A stretch of DNA of 64,000 nucleotides from Paracoccaceae bacterium (GCA_020832655.1 JAFIEF010000001.1:1-64000), one strand, 5' to 3'; numbered from the stretch's first letter, positions 27,473 to 36,986 are shown. The notes: generated by a model not told the origin, from the letters alone. A program made the numbers and translations.

Positions 27473-29152
27473 ATGCTGCTGTCGCTCGAAATTCGGGACA
27501 TGCTGATCATAGACCGGCTGGAACTTGCGTTTCAGCCCGGTCTGAATGTGTTGACCGGGGAAACCGGGGCGGGAAAATCCATCCTGCTGGACAGTCTGGG
27601 CTTTGTGCTGGGCTGGCGTGGTCGCGCGGATCTGGTGCGCCAGGGCGCCGAGCAGGGCGAGGTGGTGGCCGAATTCGCGCTGACGCCCGATCACCCCGCG
27701 CGCGACGTGCTGTCCGAGGCCGGGTTGCCCGCAACCGAAACGCTGTTGCTGCGCCGGGTCAATCGCAGTGACGGGCGCAAGACGGCGTGGATCAATGATC
27801 GCCGCGTCTCTGGCGAGGTGCTGCGCGCGCTGTCAGAGACACTGGTGGAACTGCACGGCCAGCAGGATGATCGCGGGCTTCTGAACCCGCGCGCGCATCG
27901 TGATCTGCTGGACGCTTTTGGCGGTATCAATGATTTGCTGGCGGCGTCGCGCGACGCCTGGTCCGCGTTGCGCCGCGCCCGCAAAGCCCATCGCAGTGAA
28001 ACCGACAGGTTGGAAAAATTGCGCGCAGAGGAAGATTTCCTGCGCCATGCCGTGGCCGAACTGGACGCGCTGTTGCCCGAACCGGGGGAAGAGGCCACGC
28101 TGGATGCACGCCGCCGCCTGATGCAGGCCGCGACCCGGCTGAAAGGCGATGTCGTGCGCGCCTTTGGCGCACTGGGCGAGGACGGGGCCGAGCGGCTGAT
28201 CACCGACGCCACGCGCTGGCTGGAAGGTGCGGCTGACGGGGTGGAGGGGCGGCTGAATGAAACGCTGGATGCGTTGGCGCGCGCTCTCGATGCGCTGGGC
28301 GAAGCGCAGAACGGGGTCGAAGCCTGCCTTGACGCGCTGGAGATCAACCCCGCAGAGCTGGAACTGGTTGAGGAGCGGCTCTTTGCCTTGCGCGGTCTGG
28401 CACGCAAGCATGGGGTGCTGCCCGATGATCTGGGCACCTTCGCGCAGGAATTGCGCGCGCGGCTTGACCAGCTTGACGCCGGCGCACAGCAGCTTTTGGC
28501 ATTGAAGCAGGCGCGCGATCAGGCGCAGGTTGCCTATGACCGCGCCGCCGATGCGCTGGGGGCCGCGCGCCGGGAAGCGGCGCTGCGCCTTGATGCGGCG
28601 ATGGCGCAGGAACTTGGCCCGCTGAAAATGGAACGCGCGGTCTTCACCACCCGCGTCAGCGATGGCACGGCCGGGCCGGATGGGCGCGACGAGGTGGTGT
28701 TCGAGGCCGCCACCAACCCCGGTGCCCCGGCGGGCGCGCTGTCGCGCATCGCCTCTGGCGGGGAATTGTCGCGCTTCCTGCTGGCGCTGAAGGTCTGTCT
28801 GGCGCAGGGGAGCGCTGGGCTGACGATGATCTTTGACGAGATCGATCGCGGCGTGGGCGGGGCCACCGCCGATGCGGTGGGGCGGCGTCTGCGTGCGCTG
28901 GCCGATGGCGCGCAAGTGCTGGTGGTGACGCATTCCCCGCAAGTTGCCGCGCTTGGGGCGCATCACTGGCGGGTGGAAAAACACGTCACGCAGGATGTCA
29001 CACGCTCGCAGGTTGTGCCGCTTTCCGCCGATGACCGGGTGCAAGAGATTGCAAGAATGCTCTCGGGTGATACCATCACCGATGCGGCGCGCGCGGCGGC
29101 CAGCGATCTGCTGCGCGCCGGTCAGGGCCGGGCAATCAGTGAAGGAGCATGA
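27473..29152 (+). CDS. recN: DNA repair protein RecN
   Basis: 559 residues, an SMC-like ATPase. Walker A is NVLTGETGAGKSILLDSLGF near residue 25; the ABC signature is SRIASGGELSRFLLALKVCL and Walker B is LTMIFDEIDRGVGGATADAV near the end; VLVVTHSPQVAALG is the switch region. The middle is a long coiled coil with QDDRGLLNPRAHRDLLD before it. RecN acts in double-strand break repair with RecA. I chose the ATG at 27473, one codon after a TTG. Confidence 0.95.
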   Translation: MLLSLEIRDMLIIDRLELAFQPGLNVLTGETGAGKSILLDSLGFVLGWRGRADLVRQGAEQGEVVAEFALTPDHPARDVLSEAGLPATETLLLRRVNRSDGRKTAWINDRRVSGEVLRALSETLVELHGQQDDRGLLNPRAHRDLLDAFGGINDLLAASRDAWSALRRARKAHRSETDRLEKLRAEEDFLRHAVAELDALLPEPGEEATLDARRRLMQAATRLKGDVVRAFGALGEDGAERLITDATRWLEGAADGVEGRLNETLDALARALDALGEAQNGVEACLDALEINPAELELVEERLFALRGLARKHGVLPDDLGTFAQELRARLDQLDAGAQQLLALKQARDQAQVAYDRAADALGAARREAALRLDAAMAQELGPLKMERAVFTTRVSDGTAGPDGRDEVVFEAATNPGAPAGALSRIASGGELSRFLLALKVCLAQGSAGLTMIFDEIDRGVGGATADAVGRRLRALADGAQVLVVTHSPQVAALGAHHWRVEKHVTQDVTRSQVVPLSADDRVQEIARMLSGDTITDAARAAASDLLRAGQGRAISEGA

Positions 29153-29156
29153 CATC

Positions 29157-29522
29157 ATGGGTATCGGGTGCATCAGCCAGCGTCTGGGGATCGGCCTGTC
29201 ACTTACCCTGATGCTGGCGGGCTGCATGGGCATGGCCCCGGCGCCGCGGGTCATCTCTGGCACCCCGCCCGCAGGGCTTGGCGCACCGCAGGGTCTGGCG
29301 CAGCCGGGAAGCGATGCCCGCATCGCAGAACAAGCCTGTATCGACGCGGCGGAAGAACGCGGGCTTCAGGTGCAGGGGGTTGCCGGGTCGCGCGCGGTCA
29401 CCGGCTCTGACGGAAGTGCCGCGCGCGATGTCATGCTGCGTGTCAGTCGAAACGGCACCCAGATCGAATTGCGCTGCAATTATCAGGCATCTACCCAGAT
29501 GGCACGTATCATGCTGATCTGA
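29157..29522 (+). CDS. Small lipoprotein of unknown function
   Basis: 121 residues. The signal GLSLTLMLAGCMGMAPAP has the lipobox LAGC, so the protein is probably lipidated. The mature part has AEQACIDAAEERGLQVQGV and IELRCNYQASTQMARIML, with two cysteines that could pair. It follows recN by 4 bases, with GGAG 12 bases before the ATG. I do not recognise the family. Confidence 0.6.
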   Translation: MGIGCISQRLGIGLSLTLMLAGCMGMAPAPRVISGTPPAGLGAPQGLAQPGSDARIAEQACIDAAEERGLQVQGVAGSRAVTGSDGSAARDVMLRVSRNGTQIELRCNYQASTQMARIMLI

Positions 29523-29579
29523 GACCTGGCCGCGCGCAGCTTCTGTTTGTGCCGATGGCCCTCTACAGGCAGACAGAAA

Positions 29580-29607
29580 AAGGCGCGCCTGTTGCCAGCC
29601 GCGCCTT
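29580..29607 (-). terminator. Terminator at the end of the sox cluster
   Basis: AAGGCGCG and CGCGCCTT are 8-base arms with a 12-base loop. On the minus strand the hairpin is followed by TTTTTCTG, so it ends the soxF transcript. Confidence 0.75.
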
Positions 29608-29634
29608 GTCCTGTGTCGTTATTGATGCGGCTGA

Positions 29635-30897
29635 TCAGCCAAAAATGTCATCGACGATGCCGTTATACCAGCCAATGCTTTCCTCATAGGTCTGGCGGCG
29701 CAGTTCGGCATCCTCGCCGGTCTGGCTGATGAAGCTCGACACCGACTCGATCTGGTCTTCGCCCGGCTCATAGGCCGCACCCACCTTGACCCCGTCATTG
29801 GTGGCGATCAGCGACCAGCAGGTGTTGGAATAGCGCGCCGGGAAGATGCGGCTGCCGGTCAACTCGCCGCGGATCACATTGGCCACGACCGTTGCCTGAG
29901 AGTTGGCCGAGAAGCCCGATTTCGGCATCGCGCCCTGATGGCTGGCATCGCCCAGAACAAAGACATCCTCATCCATGCGCGAGCGCATATCTGCAGGCAT
30001 CACCGGCGCCCAGCCCGCATCATTGGTCAGCCCGGCCAGTTCGGCGATCTTGCCGGCTTTCTGGGCCGGGATGACATTGCAGACATCGACGTTTTGGGTC
30101 TGACCGTCGATGATGACTTCCATGTCGTCGGGGCGCACCTCGACGCGGTCGCCGCCGAAATCGGGGCCGATACGCTCGACCATGCCGGGATAGTGACGCG
30201 CCCACCCTTCCTCGAACAGCCCCTGTTTCGAGAAGTTCTCTTTCGGGTCGACGATCAGGATCTTCGCGGTCGGGTTGCGTTCTGACAGAACATGCGCGAC
30301 CATCGAGATGCGCTCATAAGGTCCGGGCGGGCAGCGATAAGGGTTTGGGGGCGCAACCATGCAATAGGTGCCGCCTTCGCGCATATTCTCGATCTGATGC
30401 TTCAGAAGCTGCGCCTGGGTGCCCGATTTGTAGGCATGCGGCATCAGGCTTTGCTTGCTGACATCCCAGCCCGGCACGGCATCATCGACAAAGTCGATCC
30501 CCGGTGCGACCACCAGCTTGTCATAGCTCAGCGACGGGCCAGAGGCCAGCGTCACGGTCTTGGCGTCGCGGTCCACGCCGATGGCCCAGTCATGGATGAT
30601 GTTCACGCCCAGCAGCGCGACATTTCCGTAATCATGTCCCAGATTATCAAAATCCCAGAACCCGCCCATATACAGGTTCGAGAAGTAGCAGGTGTAATAC
30701 ATGCGCGACGGTTCGATCAGGGTCACGTCGATTGCGCCCTCGGCCCCGCTGGCGATGTAGCGCGCTGCGGTCGCCCCCCCGGAGCCGCCGCCGATCACCA
30801 CCACATGCGGGCGCGCACTGCCCATGACTGCAGGGGCCGCAAGCGTCGCGGTGGCTGCGGTCGCAGTCCCCAGAAAAGCGCGTCTGTCCAGTTTCAT
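29635..30897 (-). CDS. soxF: SoxF, flavocytochrome c sulfide dehydrogenase-type flavoprotein
   Basis: 420 residues. A twin-arginine signal (MKLDRRAFLGTATAATATLA) sends the folded protein to the periplasm. FAD motif: HVVVIGGGSGGATAARYI. The cysteine in YYTCYFSNLYMGG is where FAD is attached covalently in flavocytochrome c; the redox-active pair is in TYCMVAPPNPYRCPPGPYER and SNTCWSLIATNDG, the FCSD C-terminal domain. It would oxidise sulfide and pass electrons to a cytochrome such as SoxE. GGGAGAG precedes the ATG. It is the last gene of the sox run. Confidence 0.9.
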   Translation of the reverse strand: MKLDRRAFLGTATAATATLAAPAVMGSARPHVVVIGGGSGGATAARYIASGAEGAIDVTLIEPSRMYYTCYFSNLYMGGFWDFDNLGHDYGNVALLGVNIIHDWAIGVDRDAKTVTLASGPSLSYDKLVVAPGIDFVDDAVPGWDVSKQSLMPHAYKSGTQAQLLKHQIENMREGGTYCMVAPPNPYRCPPGPYERISMVAHVLSERNPTAKILIVDPKENFSKQGLFEEGWARHYPGMVERIGPDFGGDRVEVRPDDMEVIIDGQTQNVDVCNVIPAQKAGKIAELAGLTNDAGWAPVMPADMRSRMDEDVFVLGDASHQGAMPKSGFSANSQATVVANVIRGELTGSRIFPARYSNTCWSLIATNDGVKVGAAYEPGEDQIESVSSFISQTGEDAELRRQTYEESIGWYNGIVDDIFG

Positions 30898-30988
30898 GTT
30901 TTCTCTCCCGTTTTGGTCCCTTGCTCCCGAGACCGATACTGCCCCTGTCACTCTGCCGCGTCCAGTCTCTTGGCACGATGTTTACGCC

Positions 30989-31006
30989 GTTATGACTGGA
31001 CATAAC
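30989..31006. other. Inverted repeat between soxE and soxF
   Basis: GTTATG-ACTGGA-CATAAC, followed by the GC hairpin CCCCGCGCCGGGG at 31007-31019. The 213-base gap holds no gene that I can support. The repeat could be an operator or part of a processing or attenuating structure between soxE and soxF. Confidence 0.3.
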
Positions 31007-31110
31007 CCCGCGCCGGGGCATCAATGCGCGGAACCTGTATCTGTTTGCCGCCATCCGGCAGTTTTCCGACCAGCCCGGTGAAGGCATCGGAGGACAGCAT
31101 TATTTTGGTC

Positions 31111-31830
31111 CTAGTTCCCAAGGTTTTCAAAATACGCCGCAAGCGCGGCGATTTCTTCTTCGTCAAGGCGTTGCGCCACGGACTGCATAACCGCATGGGG
31201 GCGCAATTCCTGCTTGTAGGCGTGCATGGCGACCACGAAATCCTCTTGCGGCCAGCCGACAATGCCCGGAATACCGGCGTGATCGCCACTGCGCTGGTGG
31301 CAGGTGGTGCATTCCGCACTCAGGAACGCGCCAAACTCTGCATCCCCTTCGATTGCCAGGGTTTCTTCCGACAGCTCGACCTCTGCGCGCAGCGCAGTGG
31401 GCGAAGCTTCAGGGATGTTTTGCGGCTGGTCCGAATAGGCACGGATATAGGCGATCAGATCCGCGCGGCGTTTTTCGTCACGTAATCCGCGATAGGCCAT
31501 GCGCGTGCCCGAGACCAGCGCGCGCGGGTTTTCGATATAGGCATGAAGCCGCGCCAAATCCCAGCGCAACCCGTCGCGGCCCTGACGTGACAGGGCTTCG
31601 GAATAGCGAAATTCCTCATAACTGCCCGCGCGCCGGTCAAAGATGCGGTTCAGATGCGGGCCGATGCGGTGCAAGGCACCTTCGCCGATCTGGTGACAAC
31701 TGGCGCATTCGCGCTGATAGACCTGCGCCCCGGCCTCGGCATCGCCGATCGGGGTGGCTTGGGCGAACACGCCTGCCGGTGCGAGCAACGCACCGGCAAG
31801 AAGGATAGAGGAAAATGTGAGCTTTGGCAT
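31111..31830 (-). CDS. soxE: SoxE, diheme cytochrome c
   Basis: 239 residues. A Sec signal peptide (LLAGALLAPAGVFAQA) leads two cytochrome c domains: ECASCHQIGEGALHRIGPHL with the first heme and ECTTCHQRSGDHAGIPGIVG with the second. Methionine ligands are in SGTRMAYRGLRD and MHAYKQELRPHAVM. In Paracoccus, SoxE is the partner of the SoxF flavoprotein. The ATG at 31830 is preferred over 31833 because GAGG is 7 bases before it. It starts 10 bases from the soxD stop. Confidence 0.85.
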   Translation of the reverse strand: MPKLTFSSILLAGALLAPAGVFAQATPIGDAEAGAQVYQRECASCHQIGEGALHRIGPHLNRIFDRRAGSYEEFRYSEALSRQGRDGLRWDLARLHAYIENPRALVSGTRMAYRGLRDEKRRADLIAYIRAYSDQPQNIPEASPTALRAEVELSEETLAIEGDAEFGAFLSAECTTCHQRSGDHAGIPGIVGWPQEDFVVAMHAYKQELRPHAVMQSVAQRLDEEEIAALAAYFENLGN

Positions 31831-31839
31831 CATCCTGCC

Positions 31840-32934
31840 TCAGTTCGTGTAAGACTTCATATAGGCGATCAGCGCTGCACGTTCATCAGCACTGCGCACC
31901 CCGCGGAAGGACATCCGGTTGCGTGGGATCATGCCCGCCGGATTTTCAAGGAAAGCATCGAGCGTTGCCTCGTCCCAGATAACCCCGCTTTCCCCTGCGT
32001 CAACGAATGCAGGGGAATAGCGGAACCCGTCAACCTGTGCCGCCATCTTGCCGACAATGTCATTGAGTTGCGGGCCGGTGCCGTTGCGGGCACCATCGCC
32101 GATCTGATGGCAGGTGCGGCATTGCCGCCATGCGGCCTCACCGGCGGCCACCAGTTCCGGGTCAAGCGAGGCCATCTGCGTTTCGGCTTCCCCGGCCTCT
32201 GCTTCGGGCTGGGCCGAGGCATCCTCGATGACCTCCTCCGCTGCAGCATCTGCCGCGCCATTTCCGATCAGATCTTCTGTATAAAGATTGCGGATGATCG
32301 GGAAATCCGGCGTCACATTCAGGGTCGTGGCGCGCGCGGAGATGCTGACAGGCGCGCCACAATCGCTCATGCAGGGTTCCTGCGTGAAGATCGGAAACTC
32401 CACTTCGGCCCGGTCGTCGAAATAGAACCCGCCCTCATTGGGCAGACGGTTTTCGGTGAAGTTCTCATGCGTCAGTTCGTAATCATCATCCACCAGCCCG
32501 GCCGAATAGAGGATATAGGCGGTGATGGCATACACCTCATCGGTTTCCAGCGTCTGGGCGGCCCCAAAGGGCATCGAACGATTCACATAATCCCACACTG
32601 TCGAAAGATAGGGCCAGTAGGATTCGACGGTCTTGAGCGGGCGGTCAGCCGTCAGCGTGCCGCGCCCGCCAACGATCGGCGGCCAGACGCCCGCGCCTTC
32701 GGCAAAATCGCCGTGGCAGACCGCGCAATAGTCGATCCACAGATCCTCGCCATCGAACACATTGCCCGCGCCTTCGGGCAGGCCGCGCCCATCGGGCATG
32801 ACGGCGACATCCCAGGCGGCGATTTCTTCGGGCAGGGCAAGACGGCCAAGACCCAGAGTGTCGGCAAAGGCGGGCAGGACACCGATCACGCCCATCAGCG
32901 CGGTGGTGGTGATAAGCTTACGACACTTCGACAT
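31840..32934 (-). CDS. soxD: SoxD, cytochrome c subunit of sulfur dehydrogenase
   Basis: 364 residues with a signal peptide (LITTTALMGVIGVLPAFA). Heme sites: DYCAVCHGDFAEGAGVWP in the N-terminal domain and QCRTCHQIGDGARNGTGPQL in the C-terminal domain, joined by an acidic, alanine-rich linker (ASAQPEAEAGEAETQ). SoxD pairs with SoxC to remove electrons from cysteine-bound sulfur on SoxYZ. The ATG at 32934 overlaps the soxC stop region by 17 bases; an alternative start is at 32961. Confidence 0.92.
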   Translation of the reverse strand: MSKCRKLITTTALMGVIGVLPAFADTLGLGRLALPEEIAAWDVAVMPDGRGLPEGAGNVFDGEDLWIDYCAVCHGDFAEGAGVWPPIVGGRGTLTADRPLKTVESYWPYLSTVWDYVNRSMPFGAAQTLETDEVYAITAYILYSAGLVDDDYELTHENFTENRLPNEGGFYFDDRAEVEFPIFTQEPCMSDCGAPVSISARATTLNVTPDFPIIRNLYTEDLIGNGAADAAAEEVIEDASAQPEAEAGEAETQMASLDPELVAAGEAAWRQCRTCHQIGDGARNGTGPQLNDIVGKMAAQVDGFRYSPAFVDAGESGVIWDEATLDAFLENPAGMIPRNRMSFRGVRSADERAALIAYMKSYTN

Positions 32935-34207
32935 TTTCCGCCTCTCCGCTCTCATTGACATACCACGTCTGTATGCCGTTGTTGTGATAGATCGAGTTCA
33001 CGCCGCGAATGGCGCGCAGTTGTTCCTTGGTGGGCTGGACATAGCCGGTTTCGTCAATCGCGCGTGATTGCAGATACATCGGCTTTCCGTCCCAGACATG
33101 ATCGACATAGAAGCGCGTCAGCGCCTTGTCGCCCGGCTCGCCGGCCAGACGCGCGGTTTGCCAGTTCACGCCGCCATCGAGCGACACATCCACACGCGCA
33201 ATCTTGCCCAGACCGGACCATGCCAGCCCGGTGATGACCATTGGCCCCGGCCCGTGGCCAATCGGCATTTGCGGCGAGGGCGAGGTAATGACCGATTTGG
33301 CATGCATTGCCCAGGTAAACTCGCGCGCGCGCCCGTCGGGCATCAGATCGGTGTATTTGCTGGTTTCCTCGCGGCTGTAGATGGGCGCATCATGCACACC
33401 GATGCGGCGCAGCCATTTGACCCACAGATTGCCTTCCCAGCCCGGCACCACCAGCCGCACCGGATAGCCATGCTCCATGCGCAGCGCCTCGCCATTGGCG
33501 AAAAAGGCGATCATGCAGTCATCAAGCGCCTTTTCCATCGGGATCGAGCGCCCGTTAGAGCTTGCATCCGCGCCCTCGACATAGATCCAGCTGCCTTCGG
33601 GTTTCACGCCCGCTTCGTTCAGCAGGGTACGCAGGCTGACGCCGGTATATTCCATGTTGTGGATCATGCCGTGGGTGAATTGTGCGGCATTAAGCTGCGC
33701 ACCGCCCCATTCCATGCCGCTATTGGCCGCGCATTCGCAGAAGAAGGTGCGCTGGATGCGTGGCATCCGCAGCAGATCGCCAAAGGTGAAGATCAGGGGC
33801 TTTTCCACCAGCCCGGTGATCATCAGGCGGTAATCTTCCTTGCTCAGCTCAATCGCGCCTGAATGGTGGCGTTCAAATGCGCAGCCTTGTGGCGTGATGG
33901 TGCCGTCAAGGGCGTGAATCGGCGTGAAGTTGATCGAGGCAATCGGGTCCGCGGTCAGCCATTCGACATTGCGCCGCACCACATGATCTTCGAAATGGAT
34001 CGGCATCCCGTAAGGCGTTGCGTCCACCCCTTCGCCCAGAAACGAGGCCCAGGGCTGAACTTCGGTGATCAGCGGGTCAGGCGTGGCGGCGCGGCCAGCA
34101 CCCGCCCCAAGCGCGGCCCCACCGGCCGCCAGGCCCGCCGTGCGCAGGAAGTCCCGGCGCGAGGCACCGCGCGACTTGCCCTTTGCATCCATTGGCGTGT
34201 CAGTCAT
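32918..34207 (-). CDS. soxC: SoxC, molybdopterin subunit of sulfur dehydrogenase
   Basis: 429 residues. A twin-arginine signal (ASRRDFLRTAGLAAGGAALG) exports the folded molybdoprotein. The sulfite-oxidase domain carries the molybdenum-ligand cysteine in TFFCECAANSGMEWGG, then NMEYTGVSLRTLL, and the dimerisation domain with GKIARVDVSLDGGVNW. With SoxD it oxidises the outer sulfane sulfur of SoxYZ-bound thiosulfate to the sulfone level, so the pathway can give full sulfate yield without sulfur globules. Start chosen by AGGAAG upstream. Confidence 0.95.
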   Translation of the reverse strand: MTDTPMDAKGKSRGASRRDFLRTAGLAAGGAALGAGAGRAATPDPLITEVQPWASFLGEGVDATPYGMPIHFEDHVVRRNVEWLTADPIASINFTPIHALDGTITPQGCAFERHHSGAIELSKEDYRLMITGLVEKPLIFTFGDLLRMPRIQRTFFCECAANSGMEWGGAQLNAAQFTHGMIHNMEYTGVSLRTLLNEAGVKPEGSWIYVEGADASSNGRSIPMEKALDDCMIAFFANGEALRMEHGYPVRLVVPGWEGNLWVKWLRRIGVHDAPIYSREETSKYTDLMPDGRAREFTWAMHAKSVITSPSPQMPIGHGPGPMVITGLAWSGLGKIARVDVSLDGGVNWQTARLAGEPGDKALTRFYVDHVWDGKPMYLQSRAIDETGYVQPTKEQLRAIRGVNSIYHNNGIQTWYVNESGEAENVEVS

Positions 34208-34262
34208 GACATTGCTTCCTCTGTTATTGTGGCAGGGCATGCGTGCCCTGCCGTGGTTGGTG

Positions 34263-35954
34263 TTACAGGCCCGTCACCTGAACCGAGCTGTTCGGCTCTA
34301 GGCTGACGCGCCCGAGTTTGCGAATATGGTTTTCCACGACATCCCAGATCTGCGGGCCTTCAGTGCCTTCATTGACACTGCCCCAGCCGCCGACGATGTA
34401 GTTGCGCGCGGGGTCAATGGCCTCGCCCGTGGCCAGCAGCACCATGTCGGAAATGCGGCTGCCCTGGGCTTCGGTTACATCGATGCGGTAGCCCAAGCCC
34501 CCCATGCGCACCATGTCGCCACCGGCCTGGAAATACGGGTCGGGGTTGAAGATGTTTTCTGCCACGTCTTCCAGCGTGGCTTTCAGCGTTTCGCCGCTCA
34601 TTTCCATGCGGTAGCACTGGCCATAGGTCATGGTCGTGACATTATGGATGTCCTCGCGGGTGATCGCATCGCCCGGCATCAGGCTGGTGCCCCAGCGCAC
34701 GCCGGGGGACATGGCAATCTCGGTGTCGCGCTCGGACATGATCGCCTCGACGATCAGGTCATCCCAGGTGCCGTTGAACGTGCCGCGACGATAGAGCAGG
34801 CTATCGGTATGGCCGATGACCTCTTCAAGCTGGTCCTTGAAGGGCGCGCGCTCGGCTTCGATCAGCGCGGCCATGTCGGGGTCAGGGGTGATGACATCGG
34901 CAAAGACCGGGATCAGCTTGTGGCGAAAGCCCATCAGGCGTCCGTCGCGCACATCCAGATCCAGCCGTGTGACGAATTTGCCGTGGCTGCCGCTGGCAAT
35001 CAGCAGGGTCTGCCCTTCCAGCACGGGTTCGGGAATGGCGTCATGGGTATGGCCGGTCAGGATGATGTCGATGCCGCTGACACGCCGCGCCATCTGTCGG
35101 TCGGTCGGGAAGCCGTTATGCGACAGAACCACCACCAGATCGGCGCCCTGGCTGCGCACCTCGTCAACCATTTCCTGCATGCGGCGTTCGCGAATGCCGA
35201 AGCTGTAATCAGGAAACATCCAGCCGGGGTTGGAAATCGGCATATAGGGGAAGGCCTGCCCGATCACCGCGACTTTTGCGCCGCCGCGCTCGAACCACGC
35301 ATAATCGTCGAATTCGGGGTCTTCCCATTCGCGTTCGAAAATGTTCTGCGCCAGAAAGGGGAAGGGCAGGTCATCGACGATTTCATGCACGCGATCCTGC
35401 CCGAAGGTCCATTCCCAGTGGCTGGTCATCGCATCGACGCCCAATTTGTTCATGACATTGACCATGTCCTGACCGCGGGTCAGATGGCTGGTCATGGACC
35501 CATGCCATGTGTCGCCCCCATCCAGCAGGATTGCGTCGGGGCGCTCGGCGCGGATTGCATTTACCACCCGCGCCACCCGGTCCATGCCGCCCATGCGGCC
35601 ATAGGTGCGGCCAAGGGCTTCGAAATCGGTATAGGTCAGTGCATAGGCTTCGGGGGAGCCGGGCTTCAGGTCGAACATCTTGATGAAGTCCTGCCCGACC
35701 ACATGCGGCGGGCGGCCCTTGGCCTCGCCTATCCCGATATTCCACTCCGGTTCGCGGAACCAGATCGGCCTGACCTGGGCATGAATGTCCGTGACATGGA
35801 TCAGCGAGACATTGCCAAAGCTGTCAAATTGCAGCAGGTCATCCTCGCTTAGCGCCTGTTGCGCAGCAAGTTTCGACCAGTTGCCGAAGCCGGAAATGCC
35901 GTAAAGCGCCGAGGCCGCAACAGACGCCTGCAAGAATTCGCGCCGAGATATCAT
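34263..35954 (-). CDS. soxB: SoxB, thiosulfohydrolase
   Basis: 563 residues. A twin-arginine signal (ISRREFLQASVAASALYG) is at the front; AAGGAG is 7 bases before the ATG. The metallophosphoesterase domain has the dimanganese motifs LIHVTDIHAQ, LLDGGDTWHGS, VVLSHNGFPTD and ILTGHTHDAIPE; the 5'-nucleotidase C-terminal domain follows. SoxB hydrolyses the terminal sulfone from SoxY-bound sulfur, releasing sulfate. A 230-base gap, rather than soxA, separates it from soxZ. Confidence 0.95.
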   Translation of the reverse strand: MISRREFLQASVAASALYGISGFGNWSKLAAQQALSEDDLLQFDSFGNVSLIHVTDIHAQVRPIWFREPEWNIGIGEAKGRPPHVVGQDFIKMFDLKPGSPEAYALTYTDFEALGRTYGRMGGMDRVARVVNAIRAERPDAILLDGGDTWHGSMTSHLTRGQDMVNVMNKLGVDAMTSHWEWTFGQDRVHEIVDDLPFPFLAQNIFEREWEDPEFDDYAWFERGGAKVAVIGQAFPYMPISNPGWMFPDYSFGIRERRMQEMVDEVRSQGADLVVVLSHNGFPTDRQMARRVSGIDIILTGHTHDAIPEPVLEGQTLLIASGSHGKFVTRLDLDVRDGRLMGFRHKLIPVFADVITPDPDMAALIEAERAPFKDQLEEVIGHTDSLLYRRGTFNGTWDDLIVEAIMSERDTEIAMSPGVRWGTSLMPGDAITREDIHNVTTMTYGQCYRMEMSGETLKATLEDVAENIFNPDPYFQAGGDMVRMGGLGYRIDVTEAQGSRISDMVLLATGEAIDPARNYIVGGWGSVNEGTEGPQIWDVVENHIRKLGRVSLEPNSSVQVTGL

Positions 35955-36184
35955 CAAGAACTCCTTCATCAGCAGGCCGCAACAAGCCAAGCCTGTACCG
36001 ATCGGTCCGCGCGCATGGCGGGCCGATGAACTGTGTTGTAATGCCTGAAGGGGGGGGCGGGATCGGGTATTCCCTGTCCTGCTATCAGTGTCGGGCGCGC
36101 GCGGGGATCTTCCCTGTTGGTGGCGTCTGGCATTGCCGCCACGTCAGCCCGGTTTCAACCTCCTCCCAAGGCCGAAATGGCGTG
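35955..36184 (-). other. Gap between soxZ and soxB, where soxA usually lies
   Basis: No gene of the size of soxA (about 850 bases) fits here. On the minus strand a 33-codon open frame begins next to the soxZ stop and reads WEEVETGLTWRQCQTPPTG before a stop; a second frame of 54 codons (MPDATNREDPRARPTL) overlaps it. Neither carries a heme motif or a recognisable SoxA segment. They may be chance frames. Confidence 0.5.
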
Positions 36185-36511
36185 TCAGCCAAGCTCCATA
36201 TGCTGGGTCTCGGAATAGACAGAGCCGTCATCATCATACCATGTGAAGACGAAATCAGCGGATTCTTCGACCTTCACATCGAATTCCATATAGGGGTTTG
36301 CGGCGACCGAAATTTCCATATCGACATCCAGAACCACCTTGCCGCCATATTCACAGGTGAAGCGGTTGATGATCTGGCGCGGGACGATATTGCCGTCAGC
36401 GTCGCGGCGGTTGCCGGTTTCCATCGGGTGGCTGATCAGCGTGCGGACCTGCACCACATCGCCGGGATTGGCCGAGCGCGGCAGCCGGATGCGGGGGCGA
36501 ACAGTTGACAT
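36185..36511 (-). CDS. soxZ: SoxZ, sulfur carrier partner
   Basis: 108 residues, immunoglobulin-like. Family stretches are RIRLPRSANPGDVVQVRTLI, SHPMETGNRRDADGNIVPR and FTCEYGGKVVLDVDMEISVA, ending FTWYDDDGSVYSETQHMEL. No signal peptide: SoxZ is carried out with Tat-exported SoxY. Together they hold substrate sulfur on the SoxY cysteine. soxY lies 58 bases upstream. Confidence 0.95.
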   Translation of the reverse strand: MSTVRPRIRLPRSANPGDVVQVRTLISHPMETGNRRDADGNIVPRQIINRFTCEYGGKVVLDVDMEISVAANPYMEFDVKVEESADFVFTWYDDDGSVYSETQHMELG

Positions 36512-36569
36512 AGTGTCTCTCCTTGACGTTCAATTCGTGTAAGTGCGGCGCGGGCGTCTGAAACGCCGC

Positions 36570-36986
36570 TTAGCCGCCGCAGCCGCCAATGGTGACGCGC
36601 ACTTCGGCTGCGCCGCGCACGAAGTTTCCATCGGCAAGTTTGGCAATGGCCATCACATCCTGGGTTTCGCCCAGCCGGATGCGGGTCGAAATCCGCGGCG
36701 CGCCCGATGCCTCGCCAAAGCGCACCCGCGCCACGCTGGGGGTCGGGTTGCCCGTTGCCAGCAGGAAGATCTCGGATGCGCCGGGGGCTTCCACCTCGAC
36801 CGGAACATTCTCGCCATTCTCGGCAATCTCGGGGGCGATGACGGTGACCCCGCCATCGGCGATGGCGGCCCCGCCGGTGAATGCGTTGATTGCTTCGTCC
36901 ACTGCCGAGGCGCTGGCCTTCATCGGCACCATTGCGATGGTGGCAGCGCCAAGACTCAATGCCATTGTATCGCGTCTGGTCAGCAT
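36570..36986 (-). CDS. soxY: SoxY, sulfur-carrying subunit
   Basis: 138 residues. A twin-arginine signal (LTRRDTMALSLGAATIAMVP) is followed by an all-beta domain and the swinging-arm C-terminus VRVTIGGCGG, whose cysteine carries the sulfur. The arm is intact, so the protein should be active. It is the first gene of the soxYZ-BCDEF run, with 522 bases of non-coding DNA upstream. Confidence 0.95.
   Translation of the reverse strand: MLTRRDTMALSLGAATIAMVPMKASASAVDEAINAFTGGAAIADGGVTVIAPEIAENGENVPVEVEAPGASEIFLLATGNPTPSVARVRFGEASGAPRISTRIRLGETQDVMAIAKLADGNFVRGAAEVRVTIGGCGG

Noticed and set aside
34326-35852. Long plus-strand reading frame opposite soxB (over 500 codons)
   Set aside because: It is the antisense shadow of a high-GC gene; soxB on the minus strand matches its family end to end, and the antisense protein has no recognisable motif.
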